Assembly: GCF_004327355.1 (NCBI RefSeq)
Contig: NZ_QJUM01000018.1
Coordinates: 62,001 to 126,000 of the forward strand
DNA length: 64,000 nucleotides
Reading direction: 5' to 3'
Source: Phytopseudomonas dryadis
Lineage (GTDB): Bacteria > Pseudomonadota > Gammaproteobacteria > Pseudomonadales > Pseudomonadaceae
A model generated the notes under the pieces. That model ran no database searches. It worked only from the letters and a program-made list of their open reading frames with translations, and had not been told where the DNA came from. The first letter of the stretch is position 1; each line of letters starts with the position of its first letter. Positions 56,540 through 64,000 of the stretch are shown here, in pieces. Made by a program: the position numbers and the translations under genes.

Positions 56540-57583
56540 TCACAGGTTCTGGTTCTTCAGGTGCCCGAAGCTCGAAGGCTTTCTGGCGCGTTCGGGCAGG
56601 GCGATCTGCCCGTTCTCGACGCGCTGGCGCAGGTATTGGTAAGTCTGCAAGGCCTGGGCCCACATGTGCTCGCCGATGGCGATGGGCTCATAGTCCTGTT
56701 CGCCGGTAGCGGCGCCCGCAGCGAACTGCGGCAGCGGCTCGATCCGGGTGTGGTAGTCGCAGGCGTAGAACAGCGGGAAGGAATAGCGCTCCTCGCGAAC
56801 CTTGCGCACGCGGTGGGCGGTGGCGACGAAGGCGCCGGCGGTCATGACTTCGAGCATGTCGCCGATGTTCACCACGAAGGCGTCGTCCAGGGGCGGCGCG
56901 TCGATCCATTCGCCGCGCTCGTTCATCACTTCCAGGCCCGGTTTGTCGGCCTTGAGGATGGTGAAGCACTCGTAGTCGGTGTGGGCGCCGATGCCCGGTG
57001 CGTCCTGGGCTTCGCCGTCGTAGGGGTAGTGGATCAGGCGCAGTTTCGAGGGCGGGAAGCGGGCCATCTCGTCGAAGTAGTCTTCCGCCAGGCCGAGGGC
57101 CAGGGCGAAGCCGCGAAACAGCTGGCGGCCGAGGGCGAAGGCCGCCTGGTAGTAGGCCTGCGTCGCCTCCCGGAAGCCGGGCAGGGTCGGCCAGCGGTTG
57201 GGCCCCAGCAGCGGGGTGCCGGCGAGCACCAGCGGATGGTCGGCGGGCACTTCGAAGCCGATGTCGAAGGCTTCCTTGTGATCCGGCTTGCCCGTGCCAT
57301 ACACCTCTTCGCCTTCCGGGACGAAGCCTTTGTGACTCTCCGATGCACCGATATAGTGCTGCATCTTGGTCGCCAGTGGCTGGGCGAAGTAGGCCTCGGC
57401 GGCGCGATGCAGGCCGTCGATCAGCCCGGGGTCGATGCCATGGCCGGTGATGTAGAGGAAGCCGACATTGCGCGCGGCATCGCCGAGGGCGTCGGCCACG
57501 GCCTGGCGATCTTCCAGGCGCTCGCTGAACAGGCCGTGGATGTCGACGACGGGAATCCGGGTGAAGGAGGGGCGTTCGCTCAT
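56540..57583 (-). CDS. Isopenicillin N synthase-family Fe(II) oxygenase
   Basis: A 347-residue nonhaem iron oxygenase. The metal triad is His201-x-Asp203 ([14 protein letters not shown]) and His257 (ATAHRVRKV), with the co-substrate motif Arg266-x-Ser268 (ERYSFPLFY). [10 protein letters not shown] at the start and KLRLIHYPY are typical of the family, which includes 2-oxoglutarate hydroxylases, ethylene-forming enzyme and ACC oxidase. It overlaps the TIM-barrel gene by four bases. Plausible chemistry in this operon is hydroxylation of an arginine-like or guanidino substrate. Confidence 0.9.
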   Translation of the reverse strand: MSERPSFTRIPVVDIHGLFSERLEDRQAVADALGDAARNVGFLYITGHGIDPGLIDGLHRAAEAYFAQPLATKMQHYIGASESHKGFVPEGEEVYGTGKPDHKEAFDIGFEVPADHPLVLAGTPLLGPNRWPTLPGFREATQAYYQAAFALGRQLFRGFALALGLAEDYFDEMARFPPSKLRLIHYPYDGEAQDAPGIGAHTDYECFTILKADKPGLEVMNERGEWIDAPPLDDAFVVNIGDMLEVMTAGAFVATAHRVRKVREERYSFPLFYACDYHTRIEPLPQFAAGAATGEQDYEPIAIGEHMWAQALQTYQYLRQRVENGQIALPERARKPSSFGHLKNQNL

Positions 57584-58440
57584 GGCTGGTCGCTCGTCTG
57601 TTGGTCGATGAAGGTACGGAAGTGCTGGTGTTCGGTCTGGCCCATCCAGGCGTTCAGGCGCCACAGGTCGGCGACCGGTACGTCGGTGAACGGCAGGTGG
57701 TGCAGGTAGCCGTCGGGGCCGAATTCCGGGGTCAGGGTGGTGCCCGTGTAGCCGCGGGCCTGCTGGGAGCGCCAGATCGCTTCCCAGTGGCGCTGGTGGA
57801 AAGCCAGCGCGGCGGCGTATTCCGGGGCGGCCGGGTGCGGCACCTGGGGCCCCTGGTCGTAGCCGACCCGGGCCTGGATGTGGTGCACCCGCTCGACGAA
57901 GGCGCCGAGGTCGTCGGCCGGGTCGTCCAGCAGGCGTTCACAGGTCACCACCCAGTGGCTGATGTCGCTGGTGAAGCGCAGGTCCGGCAACTGTTCGATC
58001 AGTTGCAGGGTCAGCCAGGGATTGAACAGCGAACGGGCGCGATGGGTCTCGAAGCTGCAGGTCAGCCCCGAACGGGCGGCGATGTCCAGGGCTCCGCCGA
58101 AGAAGTCCACCTGCTGCGCCAGCGGCCAGCGGTCGTTGCCGGCCAGTACGTTGACGAAACGCGGCTGCAGTTCGGCGGCCAGCGCCAGCTTGTCGGCGAA
58201 GTCGGTCAGGTGCTCGGCCGGCGTCGCCGACTGCAGCGGCAAGACCGGTGTCGAGGTGAACAGGATGGCGATGTAGGGCACGTTCTCGCGGCGCAGGAAG
58301 GCGGCGAATTCGGCGCGCTGCCCGGCATCCTCGGGGATGCGCGCCTCGAGGCCGTCGAAGCCGGCTGCCCGGGCTTCGTCCAGGGCCTGCTGCCAACTGC
58401 CGCGATAGCCCCACAGGGTACGGAAGATTTCCAGTTTCAT
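57580..58440 (-). CDS. TIM-barrel sugar phosphate isomerase/epimerase-like protein
   Basis: A 286-residue AP-endonuclease-2-like TIM barrel. Metal-ligand motifs of the family are suggested by [18 protein letters not shown] (Glu), [11 protein letters not shown] (Asp, His) and [14 protein letters not shown] (His). Relatives isomerise sugars, open or rearrange cyclitol and hydroxypyruvate-type substrates. The activity here is unknown. Its stop overlaps the oxygenase start by four bases (57580-57583), implying coupled synthesis with the oxygenase. 53 bases separate it from the NCS1 gene upstream. Confidence 0.85.
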   Translation of the reverse strand: MKLEIFRTLWGYRGSWQQALDEARAAGFDGLEARIPEDAGQRAEFAAFLRRENVPYIAILFTSTPVLPLQSATPAEHLTDFADKLALAAELQPRFVNVLAGNDRWPLAQQVDFFGGALDIAARSGLTCSFETHRARSLFNPWLTLQLIEQLPDLRFTSDISHWVVTCERLLDDPADDLGAFVERVHHIQARVGYDQGPQVPHPAAPEYAAALAFHQRHWEAIWRSQQARGYTGTTLTPEFGPDGYLHHLPFTDVPVADLWRLNAWMGQTEHQHFRTFIDQQTSDQP

Positions 58441-58493
58441 GGCGATGCCTCATGGCGCTGCGCCTCGCAGGACGCCGCGCCGATCATGGGTTA

Positions 58494-59996
58494 TCAGACG
58501 ATGGCGCTGGGCGCGGCCGTGTTGCTCCCGGCCTTGCGGCCCAGCATCGGATGGGCGCCCCTGGGCCCGTAGACCGACGCCGGTTCCGGGAAGCTGCGCA
58601 ACAGCGTCAGGTACAGCAGCGCCGCCAGGCCCAGGGTGATCGGCAGGCTGATGTCGATGCCGCCGGCCAGTTCGCCCAGCGGGCCGACGAACTGCCCCGG
58701 CAGGTTGACGAAGCACAGGCCGATGGCCGCGCTGGGAATCCAGGCGCCCAGGCCGCGCCAGTTCCAGCCATGCTGGAACCAGTAGTGGCCGCCGCGCTGG
58801 CCGCGGGTGAATACCTGCAGGTCATCGGCATGGTAGAAGCCGCGGCGGGCGATCAGGCCGAGGATCATGATCACCATCCACGGGCTGGTGCAGGTGATGA
58901 TCAGCACGGCGAAGGTGGACACGCTCTGCACCAGGTTGAAGGCGAAGCGGCCGATGAAGATGAAGGCGATGGCGGCGACGCCGATCAGCAGGGTGGCGCC
59001 GGCGCGGCTGAGCAGGCGCGGGAACATGCTCGACATGTCCAGGCCGGTGCCGTACAGCGCGGTGGTGCCGGTGGACATGCCGCCGATCACGGCGATCAGG
59101 CACACCGGCAGGAAGAACCAGGTGGGCGAGATGGCCAGCAGGCCGCCGACGTAGTTGTTGGCCTCGATGTACTGCGGCGCCTGGCTGGCCACCAGGGTCG
59201 CGGTGCACAGGCCGAACAGGAACGGGATCAGGGTGCCGGCCTGGGCGGCGAGTACCGCCAGCATGATGCGCGCCTTGGAGGTCTGCCGGGGGATGTAGCG
59301 CGACCAGTCGCCGAGAAAGGCGCCGAACGATACCGGGTTGCTCATGGCCAGGATCGCCGCGCCGATGAAGGCCGCCCAGAAGCCCGGTTGCTCGAGGCTG
59401 ACGCTGCCGGCGAAGTCGGCGTCGAAGGTGCCGGCGAAGGCGAAGATGCCGAGCAGGAACAGCAGGCTGGAGGCCCATACCGCGATCTTGTTGACCCACA
59501 GCATGAAGCGGAAGCCGTAGATGCACACCACCAGTACCAGCACGGCGAACAGGCCATAGGCCAGGCCCAGGGTGAGGTTGTCCTCGGGCAGGCCGACCAG
59601 GCGCTTGGCGCCGCCGACCAGGGCGTCTCCGGAACTCCAGACCGACAGCGAGAAGAAGGCCACCGCGGTGAGCAGCGACAGGAACGAGCCGATGATGCGC
59701 CCGTGGATGCCGAAGTGGGCGCCGGACGACACCGCGTTGTTGGTGCCGTTGAGGGCGCCGAACAGGCCCATGGGGGCGAGGATCAGGGCGCCCAGCGCCA
59801 CACCGAGGACGATCGACCAGACCCCGGCCTGGAAGGACAGGCCGAACAGCACCGGGAAGCTGCCGAGCACGGCGGTGGCGAAGGTATTGGCGCCACCGAA
59901 GATCAGGCGGAACAGATCGGTCGGGGTGGCGTCGCGCTGATGGTCGGGTATCTGTTCGACACCAAAGGTTTCGATACGCGTCTTCGGGTGAGTCAT
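58494..59996 (-). CDS. NCS1-family permease
   Basis: A 500-residue permease with twelve predicted segments of the nucleobase:cation symporter-1 family (cytosine, allantoin, hydantoin permeases). SSGAHFGIHGRIIGSFLSLL, AAILAMSNPVSFGAFLGDWS and RYIPRQ are in the family pattern. P. aeruginosa also has NCS1-like transporter genes near gbuA, as I recall, so it may import guanidino or ureido compounds or purine breakdown products. It follows gbuA by 225 bases in the same direction and heads the remaining eight genes. Confidence 0.9.
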   Translation of the reverse strand: MTHPKTRIETFGVEQIPDHQRDATPTDLFRLIFGGANTFATAVLGSFPVLFGLSFQAGVWSIVLGVALGALILAPMGLFGALNGTNNAVSSGAHFGIHGRIIGSFLSLLTAVAFFSLSVWSSGDALVGGAKRLVGLPEDNLTLGLAYGLFAVLVLVVCIYGFRFMLWVNKIAVWASSLLFLLGIFAFAGTFDADFAGSVSLEQPGFWAAFIGAAILAMSNPVSFGAFLGDWSRYIPRQTSKARIMLAVLAAQAGTLIPFLFGLCTATLVASQAPQYIEANNYVGGLLAISPTWFFLPVCLIAVIGGMSTGTTALYGTGLDMSSMFPRLLSRAGATLLIGVAAIAFIFIGRFAFNLVQSVSTFAVLIITCTSPWMVIMILGLIARRGFYHADDLQVFTRGQRGGHYWFQHGWNWRGLGAWIPSAAIGLCFVNLPGQFVGPLGELAGGIDISLPITLGLAALLYLTLLRSFPEPASVYGPRGAHPMLGRKAGSNTAAPSAIV

Positions 59997-60221
59997 GGTG
60001 GAGCTCCAGCGCTGTTGTTATAAGGCCGGCGTAGGCACGCTGACCCCTTTATGGCCGCCCGGGAGACCCTGGGCGGTGAGTGCGTTGGCAGTGTCGGCAA
60101 GGCCGTAAGGCACCCGCATACGGGGTGCGGCGGCGGGCTTTGGCTGGCCCGCTCGTAGCTGTTGTATCGACCGGCTTCAGGGTACTGTCGGTGCCAGGTG
60201 GATCGCCAGTTCGTGCGTCGC

Positions 60222-61181
60222 TTATCGACGCGCCACGCCGGGCAGTACGCAGAGCATTTCATAGAGCAGGTTGGCGCCCAGCAGCGCGGTGTTGCCGCTG
60301 GTGTCGTAAGGTGGCGAGACCTCGACCAGGTCGCAGCCGACCAAGTCCAGGCCCTGACAGCCGCGAATGATTTCCAGCGCCTGGATGGTGGTCAGGCCGC
60401 CGACTTCCGGGGTGCCGGTACCGGGCGCCCAGGCCGGATCGATGCCGTCGATGTCGAAGGACAGGTACACCGGGCCGCCGCCGACCTGTTCGCGCACTTC
60501 GTCCATCAGTGTCACCAGGGACTTGTGCCAGCACTCCTCGGCCTGCACCACGCGAAAGCCCTGCTTGCGGCTCCAGTTGAAGTCCTCGGCGGTGTAGCCC
60601 TGGGCGCGCAGACCGATCTGCACCACGCGCTCGCTGTCCAGCAGGCCTTCTTCGTGGGCGCGGCGGAAGGTGGTGCCGTGGGCGATCTTCTCGCCGAACA
60701 TGTGGTCGTTGACGTCGGCGTGGGCATCGACGTGCACCAGGCCGACCTTGCCGTGCTTCTTCTTCATGGCCCGCAGGATCGGCAGGGTCAGGGTGTGGTC
60801 GCCGCCCAGGGTCAGGGGAACGATGCCGCGCTCGAGGATGCCGTCGTAGGTCTCTTCGATGATGCGTACCGCGTCGAGCAGGTTGAAGGTGTTGATCGCC
60901 ACGTCACCGATGTCGGCGACGTTGAGGGAGTCGAAGGGCGCCGCACCGGTGGCCATGTTGTAGGGACGGATCATCACCGACTCGGCGCGGATCTGCCGGG
61001 GGCCGAAGCGCGTACCCGAGCGCAGCGAGGTGCCGATGTCCAGCGGGATGCCGATGAAGGCGGCGTCCAGGTCGCGCTGCTGCTGCGCATCCTCGATGTG
61101 CGGCAGGCGCAGCATGGTGGCGATACCGCCAAAACGCGGCATCACGTTACCGCCCAGTGGCTGGTGCAGGTTCTTGTCCAT
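60222..61181 (-). CDS. gbuA: 4-guanidinobutyrase GbuA (ureohydrolase)
   Basis: A 319-residue ureohydrolase with the binuclear Mn ligands GGDHT (His129), DAHADVN (Asp152, His154, Asp156) and SFDIDGIDPAWAPG (Asp243, Asp245). The N-terminus (MDKNLHQPLGGNVMPRFGG) and most of the remainder are close to P. aeruginosa GbuA as I recall it. GbuA turns 4-guanidinobutyrate into GABA and urea. It is divergent from a LysR gene, matching the gbuA-gbuR arrangement. Agmatinase is the main alternative reading. Confidence 0.93.
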   Translation of the reverse strand: MDKNLHQPLGGNVMPRFGGIATMLRLPHIEDAQQQRDLDAAFIGIPLDIGTSLRSGTRFGPRQIRAESVMIRPYNMATGAAPFDSLNVADIGDVAINTFNLLDAVRIIEETYDGILERGIVPLTLGGDHTLTLPILRAMKKKHGKVGLVHVDAHADVNDHMFGEKIAHGTTFRRAHEEGLLDSERVVQIGLRAQGYTAEDFNWSRKQGFRVVQAEECWHKSLVTLMDEVREQVGGGPVYLSFDIDGIDPAWAPGTGTPEVGGLTTIQALEIIRGCQGLDLVGCDLVEVSPPYDTSGNTALLGANLLYEMLCVLPGVARR

Positions 61182-61257
61182 GGAGCCTCCTTGGTTAGCG
61201 TTGGCCCCGATTCTTGAGCAGGCCCGGGCGAAGAAGAATCGCTGGGCGAAAAAAATC

Positions 61258-61277
61258 AGTTCAGATATTTCTAAACT
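61258..61277. promoter_or_regulatory. Candidate LysR operator in the gbuA-LysR gap
   Basis: AGTTCAG (61258-61264), ATATTT, CTAAACT (61271-61277) is a seven-base dyad with one mismatch in the most AT-rich part of the 146-base divergent gap. The size and symmetry suit a LysR-type binding site. The call is inferred from position. Confidence 0.55.
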
Positions 61278-61327
61278 AATCCGCCACGGCGTAGAGTGTG
61301 GGCCGTCGAACCTGCCGCGGAGGCACG

Positions 61328-62221
61328 ATGAGCCAGGCGTTACCCGATCTGAAGCTGCTGCGTATCTTCGTCAGCGTGGTGCATCACCAGGGCTTCGCCG
61401 CCGCCCAGCGTGACCTCAATCTGTCGACCTCGGCGATCAGCACCTACATGAGCCAGCTGGAAAGCCAGCTCGGTATGAGCCTTTGCCACCGGGGGCGGGG
61501 CGGTTTCGGCCTGACCGGCAAGGGCGAGCTGTTCTACCAGGAAACCCTGCGCGTGCTCGGCGAGCTGGAGGACTTCCAGCGCTATGCGGCGGCGCTCAAG
61601 GGCGAGCTGCGCGGCAACCTGAACCTGGGCGTGCTGGATTCCACGGTCAGCGATGCGTCGCTGCCATTGGCCGAGGTGATCGGCGTCTACAGCCAGGAGC
61701 ACCCGGGCATGCACCTGAACCTCTCGGTGCTGAGCCCCTACGAACTGCAGCTGGCGGTGCTGGACAACCGCCTGGATCTGGCCATCGGCGCCTTCTTCAC
61801 GCGCATGAACGGCCTGATCTACCAGCCGCTGTATCGCGAGCAGCACTGGCTTTACTGCAGTGAGCGTCATCCGCTGTTCGGCGAGCGACGCATCCCCGGG
61901 GAAGTCATCACCCAGCAACGCATGGTCGGCCGCGGCTACTGGAGCCAGGCCGAGCTGGCCCGGCATGGTTTCAAGCACAGCGCGGCGACCGTGGAATCGA
62001 TGGAAGCGCAACTGATCCTGGTGCTCTCCGGCGCCTATGTCGGCTACCTGCCGGAACACTACGCGCAGCCCTGGGTCGACCAGGGCAAATTGCGCGTACT
62101 GCTGCCCGCCACTTTCGGTTATCAGGCACCGTTTTCCCTGATCCTGCGCCGTGGCCGTTCCAGGGAACCCTTGATCCTGACCTTCCGCGACCTGCTCAAG
62201 GCGCAACTGAATTCATCCTGA
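61328..62221 (+). CDS. gbuR: LysR-family regulator (GbuR-like)
   Basis: A 297-residue LysR protein: LKLLRIFVSVVHHQGFAAAQ and LNLSTSAISTYMSQLESQLG form the helix-turn-helix (about 8-48). The start ATG 61328 gives the family length. Its divergent position next to gbuA matches the known gbuR, a LysR gene controlling gbuA in P. aeruginosa in response to 4-guanidinobutyrate. Whether it also controls the eight downstream genes is open. Confidence 0.85.
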   Translation: MSQALPDLKLLRIFVSVVHHQGFAAAQRDLNLSTSAISTYMSQLESQLGMSLCHRGRGGFGLTGKGELFYQETLRVLGELEDFQRYAAALKGELRGNLNLGVLDSTVSDASLPLAEVIGVYSQEHPGMHLNLSVLSPYELQLAVLDNRLDLAIGAFFTRMNGLIYQPLYREQHWLYCSERHPLFGERRIPGEVITQQRMVGRGYWSQAELARHGFKHSAATVESMEAQLILVLSGAYVGYLPEHYAQPWVDQGKLRVLLPATFGYQAPFSLILRRGRSREPLILTFRDLLKAQLNSS

Positions 62222-62345
62222 TCCTGCTCTCGCACATTTATCCGTTTGAAACCAATCGCCTACCGCCACTGACTCGGCAGCATCGCTGTGCTAGATATAT
62301 GGGTGTGGCAGGGATGAACCCTCACGAATCTGAAGGATTGCAGTC

Positions 62346-63911
62346 ATGCGTCAGAACTCTCCGGTCACCCAGCGGGAAAGAACCTTTCCACAGCATGAGC
62401 GGCTGATATCCACGACCGACCTCACCAGCAAGATCACCTATTGCAACGACGCCTTCATCGCCATCAGCGGTTTCACCCGCGAGGAGCTGATCGGCCAGCC
62501 ACACAACCTGGTACGCCACCCCGATATGCCACCGGCGGTGTTCGCCCATATGTGGGAAACCATCAAACAGGGCAAACCCTGGATGGGCATCGTCAAGAAC
62601 CGGGCGAAGAACGGCGATTACTACTGGGTCAGCGCCTATGTCACGCCGATCTATCAGCATGGCCAGGTGTCCGGCTACGAGTCGGTGCGTTCGCTGCCCA
62701 GCGAAGCGCAGAAACACCGGGCCGAGGCGCTCTATGCCCGCTTGCGCGCCGGCAAGTCGCCGGTGCCCAAGCTCGAATACTGGACCTATGACCTGCTGCG
62801 TTCCTGGCCGGTGATCCTCGCCGGCCTGGCGATTCTCGCCGCGCACACGCTGATCGGCGGGCCCTGGCTGGCCGTGTTCATCGTCGTCGTGATGTTCGTC
62901 CTGGGCTCCTATCAGCTGTACAGCAAGCGCAATCTGATCCGCAAGACCCTGGCCGAACACCCCAAGGCCTTCACCAGCAGCCTGGTGGCGCTGACCTACA
63001 GCGAGAACCGCGGCGCCCAGGCGTTGCTGGACATGGCCATGATCAGCGAGGAGGCACGCCTGCAGACCGCGCTCACGCGCCTCGAGGACGCCGGGGTCAA
63101 CGTCAAGAAACAGGCGGCGCAGGCCGCCGGCTTTTCCCGCTCCGGTGCCGAGATGCTCGACCAGCAGCGCAGCGAGACCGACCAGTCGGCCACGGCCATC
63201 AACCAGATGGCGGCGACCATCCAGGAAGTGTCGAACAACGTGCAGAGCACCAGCCATGCCGCCGAAGAGGCCGACCGCCTGGCCCGGGACGGTCGCCGCC
63301 TGGCCGGCGACAGCCTGGAGTCCATGCAGCACATGGCCAAGGCCGTGGCGGACATCGGCCAGGCGGTGAACGACCTGGCCGACTCCACCCAGTCCATCGG
63401 CAGCGTTGCCGATGTCATCACCTCGATTGCCGAACAGACCAACCTGCTGGCGCTCAACGCAGCCATCGAAGCCGCACGTGCCGGCGAACAGGGCCGCGGT
63501 TTCGCCGTGGTCGCCGACGAGGTGCGTTCACTGGCCTTGCGCACCCGCGACTCGACGCAGCAGATCCACCAGATCATCGCTTCGTTGCGCGCCGGGGCAG
63601 AGCGGGCCGTGGTAACGGCCGGACGCGGCGAGGAGATTTCCCGCGAGAGCGTGCAGAGTGTCGAGGCGGTGCGTATCGCCCTGGACGGCATCAGCGAATC
63701 GGTCAGCCGCATCACCGGCATGAGCCAGCAGATGGCCGCGGCTGCCGAACAGCAGAGCCAGGTCGCCGAAGACATCAGCCAGCAGATCACCCGCATCGCC
63801 CAGCTTTCCGACCACAGCGCCGGGCAGGCGCAACAGGGGGCGGTCATCGGCAAGGAACTGGAGGCCATGGCCGATTACCTGCACAGCCTGGCCGAACGCT
63901 TCAATCGCTGA
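62346..63911 (+). CDS. aer: Aer-like PAS chemoreceptor
   Basis: A 521-residue methyl-accepting chemotaxis protein of Aer type. An N-terminal PAS domain (about 15-125; [54 protein letters not shown]) is followed by a membrane hairpin (about 155-193) and the signalling domain with tip [20 protein letters not shown]. Aer senses redox state through FAD and drives energy taxis. The PAS sequence is close to that of Pseudomonas Aer. It is monocistronic, 124 bases after gbuR. Confidence 0.92.
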   Translation: MRQNSPVTQRERTFPQHERLISTTDLTSKITYCNDAFIAISGFTREELIGQPHNLVRHPDMPPAVFAHMWETIKQGKPWMGIVKNRAKNGDYYWVSAYVTPIYQHGQVSGYESVRSLPSEAQKHRAEALYARLRAGKSPVPKLEYWTYDLLRSWPVILAGLAILAAHTLIGGPWLAVFIVVVMFVLGSYQLYSKRNLIRKTLAEHPKAFTSSLVALTYSENRGAQALLDMAMISEEARLQTALTRLEDAGVNVKKQAAQAAGFSRSGAEMLDQQRSETDQSATAINQMAATIQEVSNNVQSTSHAAEEADRLARDGRRLAGDSLESMQHMAKAVADIGQAVNDLADSTQSIGSVADVITSIAEQTNLLALNAAIEAARAGEQGRGFAVVADEVRSLALRTRDSTQQIHQIIASLRAGAERAVVTAGRGEEISRESVQSVEAVRIALDGISESVSRITGMSQQMAAAAEQQSQVAEDISQQITRIAQLSDHSAGQAQQGAVIGKELEAMADYLHSLAERFNR

Positions 63912-63953
63912 CCGCGTGCCGCCAGTGGCCGCCAGAACTCCAGGAAAAGCTCC

Positions 63954-64000
63954 ATGCCGCGCGTTCGCTGTTCACGCTGTCACCGCCCCGACAATCACTG
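63954..64000 (+). CDS. DTW-domain tRNA-uridine aminocarboxypropyltransferase (partial, 5' end)
   Basis: A start codon at 63954 with AGGAAAAG upstream opens a frame running off the right edge. The 15 visible residues, MPRVRCSRCHRPDNH, fit the N-terminal CxxCxRP zinc motif of DTW-domain proteins (TapT/YfiP), which add an aminocarboxypropyl group to tRNA uridine. The call rests on these residues alone. Confidence 0.65.
   Translation, partial: MPRVRCSRCHRPDNH

Noticed and set aside
60222..61181. Agmatinase (speB) call
   Set aside because: The sequence and the divergent LysR gene match GbuA; agmatinase cannot be fully excluded without an assay.

Overview
The window is a stretch of GC-rich gammaproteobacterial chromosome, almost certainly a Pseudomonas of the P. 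aeruginosa / P. mendocina side of the genus. The evidence is the set of neighbours: a 180-kDa NAD-glutamate dehydrogenase, rmf, pyrD, rlmL, dacB, yggL, dgt, cysK, aceK, an OprD-family porin, a GbuA/GbuR pair and a BatAB/MoxR operon, all with characteristic Pseudomonas sequences, plus many Pseudomonas-style REP palindromes between genes. No rRNA, tRNA, CRISPR array, complete insertion sequence or complete prophage was seen. All family assignments come from reading motifs and from memory; no database search was run.

Layout. 1-4516 (minus): a MoxR/DUF58/DUF4381/BatA/BatB operon, the last gene running off the left edge. 5112-13493: a 5-oxoproline (pyroglutamate) cluster, with pxpABC and an OprD-type porin on the minus strand and a LysR regulator and a DctPQM TRAP transporter on the plus strand. 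13777-25492: housekeeping genes (gdhB, an alpha/beta hydrolase, an uncharacterised protein, a DUF2835 protein, pyrD, rmf, rlmL). 25493-32348: repeats, dacB, yggL, a Cache-HAMP-GAF sensor without an output domain, a FUSC protein and dgt. 32481-33785: a MITE-like element inserted into the end of a small gene, next to a divergent XRE-type regulator. 33810-37259: a second MoxR/vWA pair and a DUF748 protein. 37393-41313: cysK, a probable leader peptide in front of an EamA transporter, a 116-bp tandem repeat, and a second EamA transporter. 41353-45773: aceK, a YncD/PqqU-type TonB receptor and a 41-residue small protein. 46044-50608: a MacA-MacB-outer membrane factor export operon.

The most interesting part is 50761-62221. 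Nine genes on the minus strand follow a divergent LysR gene. They run gbuA (4-guanidinobutyrase), an NCS1 permease, a TIM-barrel epimerase-like protein, an isopenicillin N synthase-family Fe(II) oxygenase, an amino-acid-type ABC transporter (binding protein plus a permease-ATPase fusion), a biuret hydrolase/RutB-like cysteine hydrolase, a class II aldolase and an AruI-like thiamine diphosphate decarboxylase. AruI and GbuA chemistry both act on guanidino compounds. I infer that the whole block imports and breaks down one or more guanidino or ureido compounds by a route that, to my knowledge, has not been described as a unit.

Intergenic DNA is rich in repeats: paired REP palindromes, two related elements with similar ends, a 32-bp motif repeated perfectly downstream of two terminators, a duplicated dacB tail, and a perfect-TIR MITE-like element. 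These produce many spurious open frames, which are left out. At the right edge are an Aer-like chemoreceptor and the first codons of a DTW-domain gene.
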